Assembly: GCF_900110495.1 (NCBI RefSeq)
Contig: NZ_FODX01000003.1
Location: forward strand, 208,498 to 272,497
Direction: 5' to 3'
DNA length: 64,000 nt
Source of the DNA: Nitrosovibrio sp. Nv6
GTDB lineage: Bacteria > Pseudomonadota > Gammaproteobacteria > Burkholderiales > Nitrosomonadaceae
The notes under the pieces are model-generated. The model did not search any database. It saw nothing but the letters and a program-made list of their open reading frames with translations, and was not told where the DNA came from. Both the position numbers and the translations under genes were made by a program. How positions within the stretch are numbered: the first letter of the stretch is position 1; each line of letters begins with the position of its first letter. Positions 29,928 through 40,003 of this stretch are shown here, one piece after another.

Positions 29928-31379
29928 TTAAACCACGAACAAATCAACAAACTCACTTACCGGCGTTGCTTCCAGCTTCGCCTGGTCGAGGCAGAGGTCA
30001 ATGATTGCGTTCTGTTGCGCCGGCGTAAACCGGCGGGCGAGGCTGATTCTGAACTTTTCTTCCAGTAGTGGAATGCCTTCCTTGCGGCGGAACCTGTGCC
30101 CGATGGGATATTCCACCACGGCTTCATCCAGTTTTCCGCCGTCCTTGAATTCCACAGTGACTCCGTTGGCGATGGAGCGCTTCTGCGGATCGTAATAAGC
30201 CTTTGTGAATTGGGGATCCTCGATACATGTAATCTTCTCGCGAAGCTCGTCGATGCGTGGATCGGCGGCAATGGCGTCTTCATAATCGGCAGCGGTGAGC
30301 CGTCCAAAAATAAGCGGCACCGCAACGATGTATTGAATGCAATGATCTCGATCGGCGGGGCTGTTAAGCGGTCCCTTTTTGTCGATGATGCGAATGGCGG
30401 CCTCATGCGTGCGAATGGTAATTTTGCTGATATCACTGATCCGCTCCTTTACCCCGGAATGCAGTTGCATCGCGCATTCCGCCGCGGTTTGGGAATGGAA
30501 TTCGGCGGGAAAGGAAATCTTGAACAATACGTTTTCCATCACGTACGAATCCCATTGCTGAATCGGTCTCTGAAACCGGAACGGCTGTCCCTTGAACAGA
30601 ACGTCGTAGAATCCCCAGGTTTTTGCGGTGAGCGCCGAAGGATAACCCGTTTCTCCTTTAAGCGTGATCAGCGCGAGCCATACCGCGCGGCTGGTGGCAT
30701 CTCCCGCTGCCCAGGATTTGCGCGAGCCGGTATTGGGCGCGTGGCGATAAGTACGCAATGATTGCCCGTCCACCCAGGCCTGCGAAAGGGCATCGACGAG
30801 CTGGTCGCGGCTTCCGCCAAGCAAATGCGTCACAACTGCGACGGACGCCACTTTCACCAGCACGACATGATCCAGCCCAACCTTGTTGAAACTGTTTTCC
30901 AATGCGAGGCAGCCCTGAATTTCATGCGCCTTTATCATGGCTGTCAGTACGTCACGCACCGTGAATGATTTCGCTCCCCCAATGACAGCATTACGCGCGC
31001 ACCAATCGGCCACCGCAAGTATGCCGCCCAGATTGTCCGAAGGATGCCCCCATTCTGCGGCCAGCCAGGTATCGTTGAAATCAAGCCAGCGGATCATCGT
31101 ACCGATATTGAACGCCGCCTGCACCGGATCGAGCTGGAACCGGGTACCGGGAATTTTTGCCCCATCCGGCACCGTAGAGCCAGGAATGAGCGGCCCCAGC
31201 AGCTTGGTGCAAGCCGGGTAAGTAAGCGCTTCCATTGCACAGCCCAGGGAATCCATCAGACAGTTGCGCGCAGTGTCGTAAGCGAGGGCACTTTCAATAT
31301 CGTGGTTAACAACGTAATCCGCGATATCCCCCAGCACTTGATCGGGTTGGGGGCGAATATTGGAGATGTGGGATGACAT
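29928..31379 (-). CDS. prpD: 2-methylcitrate dehydratase
   Basis: 483 residues, the normal PrpD length. It dehydrates 2-methylcitrate to 2-methyl-cis-aconitate in propionyl-CoA oxidation. MmgE/PrpD family motifs are visible: [42 protein letters not shown] (active-site region), [36 protein letters not shown] and [26 protein letters not shown]. No good ribosome binding site precedes the ATG: the 8 nt upstream adjoin an inverted-repeat element (31388-31484). It is separated from prpB-prpC by three unrelated overlapping genes. Confidence 0.96.
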   Translation of the reverse strand: MSSHISNIRPQPDQVLGDIADYVVNHDIESALAYDTARNCLMDSLGCAMEALTYPACTKLLGPLIPGSTVPDGAKIPGTRFQLDPVQAAFNIGTMIRWLDFNDTWLAAEWGHPSDNLGGILAVADWCARNAVIGGAKSFTVRDVLTAMIKAHEIQGCLALENSFNKVGLDHVVLVKVASVAVVTHLLGGSRDQLVDALSQAWVDGQSLRTYRHAPNTGSRKSWAAGDATSRAVWLALITLKGETGYPSALTAKTWGFYDVLFKGQPFRFQRPIQQWDSYVMENVLFKISFPAEFHSQTAAECAMQLHSGVKERISDISKITIRTHEAAIRIIDKKGPLNSPADRDHCIQYIVAVPLIFGRLTAADYEDAIAADPRIDELREKITCIEDPQFTKAYYDPQKRSIANGVTVEFKDGGKLDEAVVEYPIGHRFRRKEGIPLLEEKFRISLARRFTPAQQNAIIDLCLDQAKLEATPVSEFVDLFVV

Positions 31380-31387
31380 GGTTACGT

Positions 31388-31484
31388 ATTATAGAGCCAG
31401 CCGTTCACCCCGGAGCATGGTCTTTCCCGCGAAAGCGGGAAGAAGGTCTTCCCTACTGTTCTATTTGATACCTGGCTCTATAAT
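31388..31484. repeat. 97-bp MITE-like element with 13-bp terminal inverted repeats
   Basis: Perfect 13-bp inverted repeats bound the element: ATTATAGAGCCAG (31388-31400) and CTGGCTCTATAAT (31472-31484). Inside is a second palindrome, TTCCCGC-GAAA-GCGGGAA (about 31424-31441), a 7-bp stem with a GNRA tetraloop resembling common extragenic palindromes. The element fills nearly the whole gap between the end of the metallophosphoesterase gene and the prpD start. The ends also create TATAAT 8 nt before prpD. No transposase is present, and I see no second copy in this window. Confidence 0.75.
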
Positions 31485-31495
31485 AAATGGCTGAT

Positions 31496-32317
31496 TCAAC
31501 CGCCACCACCTGAAGCATCAAGCTCCAGGGGATTGATTGCTACCCTCACAAAGTTTTTTGCCGACGCGAGGTAGTCCCAACGTTCAACAGTACACTGGCG
31601 CCGTTGCAAGACCTCGTAGCGAATCAGGTTGATCGAATTGTTTCCGCCGAGGCGCACGCGCCGCGACACTGCCGTACCGGCTTGTACCGCCCAAACCGGC
31701 CGCATGAGGCTAGCATCGCGTTCATGTAAAGCACACACATAAGGCAGGTGAATGTGACCGCCCAGAATCATGTCAGCGCCCGCGGTGGCCCATTGCCGCA
31801 CCGCCGCCTCACAACCGTGCAGAAGATTGGCTTCATCCTTTACCTGTGTCACGCATACGGGTTGATGAGTTACAACAATGCGTAATTGGTCCGCAGCCGC
31901 TATTTTTAGGCGATCGGTCACACGGCGGATTTGCGCTTTTGACACTTCACCGTCCGTATGGCGATAGCGGCGAGTGGTGTTGAGCGCAATGACAAGCAAT
32001 CTGTCCGACTCGAACATCGGTTCGAGGTTGCTGCCGAATTCGCGACGGTAGTTTCCATAAGGGTTGAGGAACCGCGCCACAAAATTAAACAGAGGAATAT
32101 CGTGATTGCCTGGAATCACGATTAATGATGGGACCTCGAGCCGGTCGGTGAAGGTTTTCGCAGAGCGGAACTGTCTCCGGCGCGCCCTTTGCGTGATATC
32201 GCCGGATAACACGGCCAGTTCGGGCGCCTCGTCATGCACAAGGCGCACTAACGCTTCAACTACTGGCGGCTGCTCTGTGCCGAAATGCGGGTCGGAAATG
32301 TGAATAAGCGCTTTCAT
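31496..32317 (-). CDS. Calcineurin-like metallophosphoesterase
   Basis: 273 residues. All metal-binding motifs are present: ISDPHFG (DxH), LSGDITQ (GDxx), PGNHDIP (GNHD), THQPV and GGHIHLP (GHxH). The fold belongs to class III cyclic-nucleotide-phosphodiesterase-like enzymes (CpdA and relatives). The natural substrate is unknown; together with the diacylglycerol-kinase-like gene, whose stop overlaps its start (32314-32317, ATGA), it may act on a lipid-linked phosphate, which is inference. The short C-terminus ends in Gly-rich DASGGGG. Confidence 0.9.
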   Translation of the reverse strand: MKALIHISDPHFGTEQPPVVEALVRLVHDEAPELAVLSGDITQRARRRQFRSAKTFTDRLEVPSLIVIPGNHDIPLFNFVARFLNPYGNYRREFGSNLEPMFESDRLLVIALNTTRRYRHTDGEVSKAQIRRVTDRLKIAAADQLRIVVTHQPVCVTQVKDEANLLHGCEAAVRQWATAGADMILGGHIHLPYVCALHERDASLMRPVWAVQAGTAVSRRVRLGGNNSINLIRYEVLQRRQCTVERWDYLASAKNFVRVAINPLELDASGGGG

Positions 32318-33345
32318 GCATCTGAACCTGTATCCGAAGTTTCTGGCTCAGGCATAGTGCCGGGCTTGAGCAAATACAGTGGGTGCGGAGAAACGCGAAA
32401 TTCGAGCGGCGTCTCCATCCAGACAATCTCGCCGTCTGTCGCGATTTTCACGCGGCGCTTGAGGTGGCGAGAAGGCCTTACCGTCATGCGCTTGAAGCCA
32501 AAGCTGATAACATTTTGTGCTTCGCCCAACTTTCCGAACACCCCACGAACCAGTAGCCACAACATCGCCATCATACCGAGTGGCCGCAACGTAATTGCTG
32601 CGAGTTCATCATTCTCGATCGCTTTTTCCAGCGGGATGCCGATCTGCTCCAACTGCAACCGGTTGTTGCCCACAAATAGGGTGGGTGTGCGAATATCGTG
32701 AACCTTGCCGCGGATTTCCAGGCTGATGAGCAGTTGACGGTGGTGTCGCAGCAAGGTTATCAGTCCCGACGCAAACGCAACCAGGCGATTGCGTCCATAT
32801 TGCTGTTTGAAAGCCTCGCGGTCTTCGAGCAACTGCGGGTAAAGCCCGAGGCTCGCATTCACCAGGAATAGCCGATCATTGACAAGAGCCACTTGAACTG
32901 CCTGGACCCGAGCCGTCAGTAGCCCTCGGGTGGCCTCGGCAGTATCAGAGGATATTCCATGCTCGCGGCCGAAGTAATTGAACGTACCTTGAGGCAATAC
33001 GCCAAGAGGGCAACGAGTGCCGAGGGTTGCCTGGGCCACGGCGTTGATGCTGCCATCGCCGCCCGCCACCACAACGACACCCCCACATCCACAAGCTCGC
33101 TTAACTGTTTGACGCGCAATGAAATCAAGCTGTGCGGCGTCTTCGACCACCATCAGTTGGTAGGGTCTACCATACTGAGTCAGCACCTCCTCGATGACGG
33201 TAGAAACGGTAGACGTGTTGTTGTGGCCGGATGCGGCATTGAGAATGATGAAGAGCGGAGGGGCAGATTTGTCTGCAATAGGAGACATCAAGCTTTTTGG
33301 GAAGAAATACCTGAGGGAATTGTAGCTGTTAATCAGCGGCTTCAT
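32314..33345 (-). CDS. Diacylglycerol/sphingosine kinase-family protein (YegS-like)
   Basis: 343 residues from ATG 33345; ATG 33288 (MSPIADKSAPPLF) would start nearer the fold. DAGK catalytic domain motifs: FIILNAASGHNN, VVVVAGGDGSINAVAQATLG (GGDGT-like nucleotide site), LGVLPQGTFNYFGREHGI and VNASLGLYPQLLEDRE, followed by the C-terminal beta-sandwich (RVKIATDGEIVWMETPLEFRV). It should phosphorylate a membrane lipid from the cytosolic face. It overlaps by 4 nt with both neighbours (mliC-like upstream, metallophosphoesterase downstream), so the three are translationally coupled. Confidence 0.88.
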   Translation of the reverse strand: MKPLINSYNSLRYFFPKSLMSPIADKSAPPLFIILNAASGHNNTSTVSTVIEEVLTQYGRPYQLMVVEDAAQLDFIARQTVKRACGCGGVVVVAGGDGSINAVAQATLGTRCPLGVLPQGTFNYFGREHGISSDTAEATRGLLTARVQAVQVALVNDRLFLVNASLGLYPQLLEDREAFKQQYGRNRLVAFASGLITLLRHHRQLLISLEIRGKVHDIRTPTLFVGNNRLQLEQIGIPLEKAIENDELAAITLRPLGMMAMLWLLVRGVFGKLGEAQNVISFGFKRMTVRPSRHLKRRVKIATDGEIVWMETPLEFRVSPHPLYLLKPGTMPEPETSDTGSDA

Positions 33346-33713
33346 CTATCATGCGTACTCGTCACCTGAACACACCTCTCGAGTATATCTCCTGGAGCGC
33401 CGTCATCCTTATGGTGGAAGAGCATGCCTTGTGACCCCGGCCCCACGCCCTTCGTCCACCATTCCAGCCCACCCCCGATGTAGCGTACACCGCTGCCCGA
33501 AATGGCCATTGTCATTTCGCGCGTCCTGCCCTCATACCGTACGACAGCAGTAGTGCCGGAGTAATAAGACGCATTTATCGTATGACCACTTTTGCAGCGA
33601 TACCCGATTGGTATGTCAGCACTGGCAGTTCTTCCAGCAACAGGTGCATTCGTATGGGAAAAGTGGGTGCAGCCTACCAAGGCGACGATAACAAAGAGAA
33701 AAGTCATGCGCAT
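33342..33713 (-). CDS. MliC-family lipoprotein, inhibitor of c-type lysozyme
   Basis: 123 residues from ATG 33713 (TTG 33716 and ATG 33707 also possible). An N-terminal lipoprotein signal ends in the lipobox ALVGC near residue 15. The mature domain has the MliC pattern: YRCKSGHTINASYY, TAVVRYEGRTREMTMAISGSGVRY, LEWWTKG and the C-terminal Cys in ILERC that would pair with the first Cys. The family binds host or predator lysozyme at the outer membrane. First gene of a three-gene overlapping operon. Confidence 0.82.
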   Translation of the reverse strand: MRMTFLFVIVALVGCTHFSHTNAPVAGRTASADIPIGYRCKSGHTINASYYSGTTAVVRYEGRTREMTMAISGSGVRYIGGGLEWWTKGVGPGSQGMLFHHKDDGAPGDILERCVQVTSTHDR

Positions 33714-33834
33714 CAATATGTTCGAACTCTGGTATATAAACGAGCGCCGGCAAATTGATTAGCTTGTATCGAAGATGAACCTAATATCAGGTCGCGTTAG
33801 CTCAGCCTGATCCTTTTTTCTTCCTATCGTTCGA

Positions 33835-34992
33835 CTATCTCCGTGCCGAAATCGGAACAAACTCTCGTTCCTCCGGCCCGATGTAATTCGCCGAAGGTCG
33901 AATAATCTTGTTGTCCAAACGTTGTTCAATAATGTGCGCAGCCCATCCGGCAGTGCGTGCAATCGCAAACAGCGGCGTAAACATGGCTGTTGGCACGCCC
34001 ATCATGTGATAGCCCACCGCGGAGAACCAGTCGAGATTGGGAAACATCTTCTTGATGTCCCACATTACCGTTTCCAATCTCTCCGCAATACTGAACATTT
34101 CCATATCGCGAGCTTCCACTGAAAGTGTCCTCGCCACCTCCCGAATGATCCTGTTACGCGGGTCGCCTGTGGTATATACGGGGTGGCCGAACCCGATGAT
34201 GATTTCCTTATCGGCGACGCGGCGGCGGATGTCCGCCTCGGCCTCATCCGGGCTGTTATAACGCGTCTGGATATCGAATGCAGCCTCATTGGCGCCCCCA
34301 TGTTTGGGACCGCGCAATGCGCCAATAGCACCGGTAATTGCCGAGTAGAAATCGGACCCCGTGCCGGCAATGACGCGAGCGGCAAAAGTGGAAGCGTTGA
34401 ATTCGTGCTCGGCGTACAGCACCAGCGAGGTATGCATAGCCTTCACCCACGACCGAGGCGGCGGCTTTCCATGCAGCAGCTGCAGGAAATGGCCGCCTAT
34501 GGAATCCTCCTCAGCTGCCAGTTCTATGCGACTATTGTTGTGGGAGTAGTGGTACCAGTAAAGCAAAACGGAGCCGAGGCAGGCCAGTAGACGGTCCGCC
34601 AGATCACGCGCGCCTCCAACGGTATGTTTCTCCGCCTCCGGCAATACCGTGCCCAATGCCGAAACGCCGGTTCGCATAACATCCATCGGATGAGCAGTTG
34701 CCGGAATCGCTTCGAGAATGGCTTTAACCCTGGCAGGCAGATCGCGCAGACTTTTGAGTTTCTCTTTATACGCTGCCAGTTCGTCGATGGTGGGCAGCTT
34801 CTCATGCACCAGCAGGTAGGCAATTTCTTCGAATTCACAGGTATCGGCAATGTCCAGAATGTCGTAGCCGCGATAATGCAGGTCATTGCCTGTTCTGCCG
34901 ACGCTGCAGATAGCGGTATTGCCTGCCATCACACCCGACAAAACCACGGATTTCTTGCCTACGGAGGGAGAGCTTTCGGTAGTCTTACTCAT
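33835..34992 (-). CDS. prpC: 2-methylcitrate synthase
   Basis: 385 residues. Condenses propionyl-CoA with oxaloacetate. Citrate-synthase superfamily motifs: [49 protein letters not shown] (first catalytic His), [12 protein letters not shown] (second His), [14 protein letters not shown], and the catalytic Asp in [50 protein letters not shown] and the short length separate PrpC from GltA, which is encoded separately at 43621. ATGA overlap with prpB (34989-34992). Confidence 0.96.
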   Translation of the reverse strand: MSKTTESSPSVGKKSVVLSGVMAGNTAICSVGRTGNDLHYRGYDILDIADTCEFEEIAYLLVHEKLPTIDELAAYKEKLKSLRDLPARVKAILEAIPATAHPMDVMRTGVSALGTVLPEAEKHTVGGARDLADRLLACLGSVLLYWYHYSHNNSRIELAAEEDSIGGHFLQLLHGKPPPRSWVKAMHTSLVLYAEHEFNASTFAARVIAGTGSDFYSAITGAIGALRGPKHGGANEAAFDIQTRYNSPDEAEADIRRRVADKEIIIGFGHPVYTTGDPRNRIIREVARTLSVEARDMEMFSIAERLETVMWDIKKMFPNLDWFSAVGYHMMGVPTAMFTPLFAIARTAGWAAHIIEQRLDNKIIRPSANYIGPEEREFVPISARR

Positions 34993-35879
34993 TTTTCAGG
35001 TTTTCTGGATTTGGAAAACAGGGTGTCCAGTTTTTCCTCATATGCATGGTAATCGAGAAAGTCGTATAGCTCGGCGCGAGTCTGCATAGTAACGATCACG
35101 CTTTTCTGGGAGCCTTCGTTGCGTATCGCTTGGTAAACATTCAGAGCGGCAGCACTCATGGCGCGAAATGCGGAGAGCGGGTAAAGCACCAGGGAAACGT
35201 CCGCCCCGGCCAATTCCTCGACCGTATAAAGAGGGGTTACGCCAAACTCGGTGATATTAGCGAGGATGGGTACTCTCACGGCAGCCTCGAACCTGCGGTA
35301 GATGTCCAGTTCAGTCACGGCTTCGGGAAAGATCATATCCGCGCCTGCTTCCACACAAGCGCATGCACGCTCTATGGCGGATTGCAGCCCTTCGACCGCC
35401 AGCGCGTCAGTGCGCGCCATGATGACAAACTCGGGATCGGTTCTGGCGTCTACCGCAGCCTTGATGCGATCAATCATTTCCGTCTTGCTGACAATCATCT
35501 TGCCGGGGAGCTGGCCGCAACGCTTGGCCTCAACCTGATCTTCGATATGCAACGCCGCTGCGCCCGCTTTAATCATTGATTTCACCGTGCGGGCGACATT
35601 GAGAGCCCCGCCGAAACCCGTATCCGCATCCACCAATAGCGGCAGATCGGTAATGTCCGTGATGCGGCGCACATCGGTCAGCACGTCGTTCAGCGTCGAA
35701 ATGGCAAGATCCGGTACACCCAGCGATGCCGCCGCCACACCCCCGCCGGAAAGATAGAGAGCTTTGAACCCGGCACCGGCTGCCAAGCGCGCTGCATACG
35801 CATTGATGCAGCCCGCCACCTGCAAAGGCTTCTCTTCAGCAAGCGCGGCGCGAAAACGGGAACCAGCGGAATTGATCAT
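34989..35879 (-). CDS. prpB: Methylisocitrate lyase
   Basis: 296 residues from ATG 35879, matching E. coli PrpB in length; a longer frame from TTG 35915 overlaps mdh and is unlikely. Cleaves 2-methylisocitrate to pyruvate and succinate. Motifs: [38 protein letters not shown] (Mg-binding Asp), the catalytic KRCGQLPGK loop, [21 protein letters not shown] and [17 protein letters not shown]. It lies 16 nt after mdh and overlaps prpC, so mdh-prpB-prpC form one transcription unit. Confidence 0.96.
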   Translation of the reverse strand: MINSAGSRFRAALAEEKPLQVAGCINAYAARLAAGAGFKALYLSGGGVAAASLGVPDLAISTLNDVLTDVRRITDITDLPLLVDADTGFGGALNVARTVKSMIKAGAAALHIEDQVEAKRCGQLPGKMIVSKTEMIDRIKAAVDARTDPEFVIMARTDALAVEGLQSAIERACACVEAGADMIFPEAVTELDIYRRFEAAVRVPILANITEFGVTPLYTVEELAGADVSLVLYPLSAFRAMSAAALNVYQAIRNEGSQKSVIVTMQTRAELYDFLDYHAYEEKLDTLFSKSRKPEK

Positions 35880-35895
35880 AGGAACAGCGGAGGAC

Positions 35896-36891
35896 TTATG
35901 CAGCGGTGCCGTCAAGCAAGTGCTTCACGGAATCCCGCTCATCCACCAACTCCTGGTAGGTAGCCTGCATTTTGGCTTTACTGAATTGACTGACCTCCAG
36001 ACCACGGACAATATGGTAGGCGCCCTCCTTGCAGGTTGCGGGAAAACCATAAATAACCCCCTCCGGAATGCCATAGCTACCATCTGAAGGGACCCCCATC
36101 GATACCCAATCGTTTTCCGGCGTGCCGAAAACCCAGTCGCGGACATGGCCAATGGCAGCATTGGCGGCGCTTGCGGCGCTCGACAGACCGCGCGCCTCAA
36201 TGACTTCGGTACCGCGATTCTGCACGGCAGGGATGAAATAGTCTTCTATCCATGCAGGGTCATTGACGAGGCGAGCAACTTTGTCGCCATCGACCTCGGC
36301 GTGATTCAAATCAGGATATTGTTTAGAGGAATGATTGCCCCAGACAATCATTTTTCTGATGCCGGCAACAGGGTGTCCAAGCTTCGCGGCAATCTGGGAC
36401 AAGGCGCGATTATGGTCCAGCCGCATCATGGACGAAAAATTACTCGGCTTCAGGCCCGGTGCATTTTTCATGGCAATGTAAGCATTAGTATTGGCGGGAT
36501 TGCCCACTACCAGAATCTTCACGTCGCGACGGGCGACTTCATCCAGCACCCTGCCCTGGCTGATAAATATCGCACCGTTCGCTTCCAGCAAATCCTTGCG
36601 CTCCATGCCCTTCCCCCGCGGTCTGGCACCAACCAGCATGGCGATACTTACGTCACGAAAAGCAGTTTTGGGATCGTCGGTAACCGTTACACCCGCCAAC
36701 AGGGGAAATGCGCAATCTTCCAGTTCCATGACCACGCCTTTCAGCGAGGGCACCGATTGAGGGATATCCAGCAACTGCAGGATAACGGGTTGATCCTTGC
36801 CGAGCATGTCGCCAGCGGCAATGCGAAATACCAGACTGTAACCGATTTGGCCAGCTGCGCCAGTGACCGCGACGCGAACGGGAGTATTCAT
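35896..36891 (-). CDS. mdh: Malate dehydrogenase
   Basis: 331 residues. NAD-dependent oxidation of malate to oxaloacetate. Motifs: [19 protein letters not shown] (dinucleotide binding), [16 protein letters not shown] (substrate-specificity loop), [25 protein letters not shown] (catalytic Asp) and [12 protein letters not shown] (catalytic His). AGGAG lies 6 nt before the ATG. It leads the mdh-prpB-prpC unit, which makes sense since oxaloacetate is the co-substrate of PrpC. It is divergent from the sdh operon. Confidence 0.97.
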   Translation of the reverse strand: MNTPVRVAVTGAAGQIGYSLVFRIAAGDMLGKDQPVILQLLDIPQSVPSLKGVVMELEDCAFPLLAGVTVTDDPKTAFRDVSIAMLVGARPRGKGMERKDLLEANGAIFISQGRVLDEVARRDVKILVVGNPANTNAYIAMKNAPGLKPSNFSSMMRLDHNRALSQIAAKLGHPVAGIRKMIVWGNHSSKQYPDLNHAEVDGDKVARLVNDPAWIEDYFIPAVQNRGTEVIEARGLSSAASAANAAIGHVRDWVFGTPENDWVSMGVPSDGSYGIPEGVIYGFPATCKEGAYHIVRGLEVSQFSKAKMQATYQELVDERDSVKHLLDGTAA

Positions 36892-37257
36892 CTTGGCTCC
36901 TGAAGGAGATTATCGGTACAGAAAATTCGTTTGAATTATCTTCCAATGCGCACGATAGCTTATCTAAGGCCGAGCCAGAAGGACGAAACGAAGCCAGCTC
37001 GCAACAATCCATGCGCGAATGTCCCGTACTCTATTTAACACCGCCCTTCATTTCATACCCTGCGGCGCCACGGTCGGTAGGAACAAATGAACCCGACTAT
37101 AAAAACATTCACCTTGGCTGTCAAACTACCGACATCTAATGTTCTCTGGGAACCCTGTCGGATCGAGAGGGGCGTGCTTTTGGCCCCCTCGGTTGTATCG
37201 CTGAGTATAACGGTCTAAACTTAATCTGCCGCTGAATGCAACCGCAGGGAATAAGAC
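36892..37257. other. Divergent control region, mdh / sdhC
   Basis: 366 bp between two TCA-related operons. It contains a stem-loop: GAGGGGC (about 37166-37172) with GCCCCCTC (about 37183-37190), one unpaired C, enclosing GTGCTTTTG. A TATAAC at 37206-37211, about 50 nt before sdhC, could be a -10 box, but I find no good -35 at the right distance. No gene is seen. Confidence 0.4.
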
Positions 37258-37635
37258 TTGCAAAAAACACGCCCAAAGTATCTTGATCTGCTGGAAATCA
37301 GGCAGCCGCTCCCTGCCGTCGTTTCCTTCCTCCATCGCGTAAGTGGCGCGCTGCTGTTCTTTCCGGGCATCCCTCTCGTTCTTTGCACCCTGGATATGGT
37401 ATTGAATTCTCCGCAGGGCTATGCTCAATTGCAATCTCTTCTAGCCAACCCGCTGTTCAAAGCGGGATTATTATTATCGCTTTGGTTCTTCCTTCATCAT
37501 CTCCTTGCAGGCATTCGTTTTCTCGCCCTGGATCTCCATTATGGCGGGGCCCTGCATCAAGCGCGTTTAACCAGCAAGGCCGTACTGGCGGCCGGAATCA
37601 TTCTCACGTTGTTGATCGGTGTGGCGATATGGTAA
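37258..37635 (+). CDS. sdhC: Succinate dehydrogenase cytochrome b556 subunit
   Basis: 125 residues from a TTG start. Three transmembrane helices: VSFLHRVSGALLFFPGIPLVL, LFKAGLLLSLWFFLHHLLAGI and [18 protein letters not shown]. The conserved quinone/heme segment SFLHRVSG (His, Arg, Ser) and the heme-ligand region HHLLAGIRFLALD are present. Anchors SdhAB to the membrane and carries heme b. The N-terminus RPKYLDLLEIRQPLPAVVS is typical of SdhC. sdhD starts within its last codons (ATGG, 37629). Confidence 0.93.
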   Translation: MQKTRPKYLDLLEIRQPLPAVVSFLHRVSGALLFFPGIPLVLCTLDMVLNSPQGYAQLQSLLANPLFKAGLLLSLWFFLHHLLAGIRFLALDLHYGGALHQARLTSKAVLAAGIILTLLIGVAIW

Positions 37636-37976
37636 AACGCGTGACAACCGGCGCGCACTACGGTCTACGCGATTGGCTGGCGCAACGCGTGACCGCCGTT
37701 GTGATGGTAATATTTATCCTGTGCCTGGTTGCGGCACTCCTGATTTCGCCGCCCCACGATGACAATGCGCTGAAGGCGATGTTCAGCAACCAGTGGGTGC
37801 GCATTGCTTCTTTCCTGTTTCTGGTCAGCCTGTTCTGGCATGCGTGGGTTGGCATGCGCAATATCCTGATGGATTACATTCACACTACCGGTATTCGTCT
37901 GACTTTACAGGTACTGGTCATATTGTCCCTGCTATTTTATACGATCTGGTCTGTGGAAATCTTATGGAATCTGTGA
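37629..37976 (+). CDS. sdhD: Succinate dehydrogenase membrane anchor subunit
   Basis: 115 residues from ATG 37629, overlapping the sdhC stop by 7 nt, so translationally coupled. Three transmembrane helices: [34 protein letters not shown] and [17 protein letters not shown]. The start [15 protein letters not shown] and the [16 protein letters not shown] motif (heme-ligand His and the quinone-site Asp-Tyr) are characteristic. The stop lies inside a 21-nt imperfect tandem repeat. Confidence 0.93.
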   Translation: MVKRVTTGAHYGLRDWLAQRVTAVVMVIFILCLVAALLISPPHDDNALKAMFSNQWVRIASFLFLVSLFWHAWVGMRNILMDYIHTTGIRLTLQVLVILSLLFYTIWSVEILWNL

Positions 37977-38010
37977 GCTTAATTATGCGATCTGTGAGTT
38001 TAAGCATGAA
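37969..38010 (+). repeat. Two 21-nt imperfect tandem repeats at the sdhD/sdhA junction
   Basis: Unit 1 is 37969-37989 and unit 2 is 37990-38010; both begin ATCTGTGAG and 16 of 21 positions match. Unit 1 contains the sdhD stop TGA. Because the period is a multiple of three, unit 2 supplies a second in-frame TGA. The repeat ends 6 nt before the sdhA GTG. Confidence 0.6.
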
Positions 38011-38016
38011 AATAGC

Positions 38017-39780
38017 GTGGCAATAGTCAGGAGAAAATTCGATGCGGTAATCGTCGGTGCCGGCGGCGCGGGAATGCGCGCGGCGCTGCAGTTGTCGGAA
38101 GCCGGACTTAAAGTGGCAGTATTGTCCAAGGTATTCCCAACCCGCTCACACACGGTAGCTGCGCAGGGCGGAATTGCCGCCGCGCTCGGAAACGTCACTG
38201 AGGATAACTGGCACTGGCACATGTACGATACGGTGAAAGGTTCTGATTATCTCGGAGATCAGGACGCCATCGAATTCATGTGCCGCCAGGCCAGTGAAGT
38301 GGTGTATGAACTGGAGCATTACGGCATGCCGTTCGACCGTTTGGAAAATGGGAAGATTTACCAGCGCCCCTTCGGCGGACAATCGCAGAATTTCGGCGGC
38401 GCACAGGCAACGCGCTCATGCGCGGCGGCTGACCGAACCGGGCACGCCATGCTGCATACGCTGTATCAGCGCAATGTACAGGCCAACACCCAGTTTTTTG
38501 TCGAATGGATGGGACTGGACCTGATCCGTGATGAAGAAGGCGATGTGTGCGGCGTGACCGCGCTGGACATTGAGACTGGGGAAGTCATGGCGCTGCAAGC
38601 AAGGGCAACGCTGTTCGCCACCGGCGGCGGCGCGCGCATATTCAGCGCCAGCACCAATGCATTCATCAATACGGGCGATGGCCTCGCAATGTCGGCTCGT
38701 GCCGGGGTTCCGCTGGAGGACATGGAATTCTGGCAGTTTCATCCTACCGGTGTATATGGCGTTGGCGTACTAATCAGCGAGGCCGTGCGCGGCGAAGGCG
38801 GCTATCTGCTCAATAAGGATGGCGAGCGCTTTATGGAACGCTATGCGCCGAATGCCAAGGACCTGGCGAGCCGGGATGTGGTATCGCGGGCCCTGACCAC
38901 GGAGATAAAGGAAGGACGCGGCTGTGGCAGGGATGCCGATTATCTGCTGCTGAAGCTCGACCACCTGGGCGCGGATGTGATCAAGACGCGGCTGCCGGGC
39001 ATTCGTGAAATCGCCATAAAGTTTGCCCATGCAGACCCGATCCATGATCCGATCCCGGTAGTGCCCACTGCACATTACATGATGGGGGGCATTCCCACCA
39101 ATTTTTACGGGCAGGTGGTGGCGCCCTATAAAACCGGGCCTGAGGAAGTGGTGCAAGGCTTCTATGCCGTGGGCGAGTGTGCTTGCGTGTCCGTACACGG
39201 CGGTAACCGCCTGGGCACCAATTCACTGCTCGATATTCTCGTGTTCGGCCGGGCTGCCGGCAATCGGATGATCGAGGATTTGAAAAAGAACCGGCATCAC
39301 AAACACCTGCCTGCCGACGCCTCGGATAAAGCGCTGGCGCGGCTCTCCCGTTTGAATGATCAGAAGGATGGCGAGAGCGTAGCGCAAGTGGGCGACCTGC
39401 TACGCAAGACCATGCAGACGTATTGTGGCGTTTTCCGTTTCCCGGACATGCTCAAACAGGGCGTGGAAAAAATCGGCGAGGTCGCAGAACGTGCTATGCG
39501 CACTGAGATCAAGGACAAGAGCAGAGTATTCAATACTGCCCGGGTGGAAGCGCTGGAACTCGAAAATCTGGTGGAAGTGGCGGTCGCCACAATGGTTTCG
39601 GCTGAAGCACGCACCGAAAGCCGGGGCGCCCACGCCCGCGATGATTTTCCCGACCGGGATGACGACAAGTGGCTCAAACACACGCTGTATTTCAGGGAAG
39701 GCCAGCGGCTGGATTATAAGCCGGTCCGGTTGAAACCGTTGACGGTTGAGTCGTTCCCACCCAAGGCGAGAACGTATTAA
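38017..39780 (+). CDS. sdhA: Succinate dehydrogenase flavoprotein subunit
   Basis: 587 residues from GTG 38017. It oxidises succinate with covalently bound FAD. Motifs: [20 protein letters not shown] (FAD Rossmann), the FAD-attachment His in [59 protein letters not shown], the active-site HPTG and R/H residues in [15 protein letters not shown] and TAHYMMGGI, and [12 protein letters not shown]. The C-terminal [13 protein letters not shown] is typical. Covalent flavinylation would be aided by SdhE, encoded downstream. Confidence 0.97.
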   Translation: MAIVRRKFDAVIVGAGGAGMRAALQLSEAGLKVAVLSKVFPTRSHTVAAQGGIAAALGNVTEDNWHWHMYDTVKGSDYLGDQDAIEFMCRQASEVVYELEHYGMPFDRLENGKIYQRPFGGQSQNFGGAQATRSCAAADRTGHAMLHTLYQRNVQANTQFFVEWMGLDLIRDEEGDVCGVTALDIETGEVMALQARATLFATGGGARIFSASTNAFINTGDGLAMSARAGVPLEDMEFWQFHPTGVYGVGVLISEAVRGEGGYLLNKDGERFMERYAPNAKDLASRDVVSRALTTEIKEGRGCGRDADYLLLKLDHLGADVIKTRLPGIREIAIKFAHADPIHDPIPVVPTAHYMMGGIPTNFYGQVVAPYKTGPEEVVQGFYAVGECACVSVHGGNRLGTNSLLDILVFGRAAGNRMIEDLKKNRHHKHLPADASDKALARLSRLNDQKDGESVAQVGDLLRKTMQTYCGVFRFPDMLKQGVEKIGEVAERAMRTEIKDKSRVFNTARVEALELENLVEVAVATMVSAEARTESRGAHARDDFPDRDDDKWLKHTLYFREGQRLDYKPVRLKPLTVESFPPKARTY

Positions 39781-40003
39781 CGAGAATCGGTTTTATTAAT
39801 GACTGCCAGCCGGCAGTTAGCCTGGTTGCGGGCCCAGGACGGCACCCGTCGTCTGCGATAGCGACGATCAGCTCTAGCGTCACCCTGCTGTATCCCGGAG
39901 GGCGTCGATTTGAAGTCGCAGTGATCTGCACACGCCATTTTTTCCTGCGTGAATAGTGATACAAGACGCCGTTAATGATTATCGTCATTTAATTGGATAA
40001 ATC
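39781..40003. other. sdhA-glgP spacer
   Basis: 223 bp without a gene. A small hairpin, ACTGCC-AGCC-GGCAGT (39802-39817), lies just after sdhA but is not followed by a T-run, so termination is doubtful. A promoter for glgP could lie in the A/T-rich end (about 39950-39995), but I cannot define one. Confidence 0.4.

Noticed and set aside
35880..35915. Longer prpB start at TTG 35915
   Set aside because: It would overlap mdh by 20 nt and add 12 residues without similarity; ATG 35879 gives exactly the family length.
39802..39817. Hairpin after sdhA as terminator
   Set aside because: Six-bp stem but no T-run follows, so it is not a convincing intrinsic terminator.
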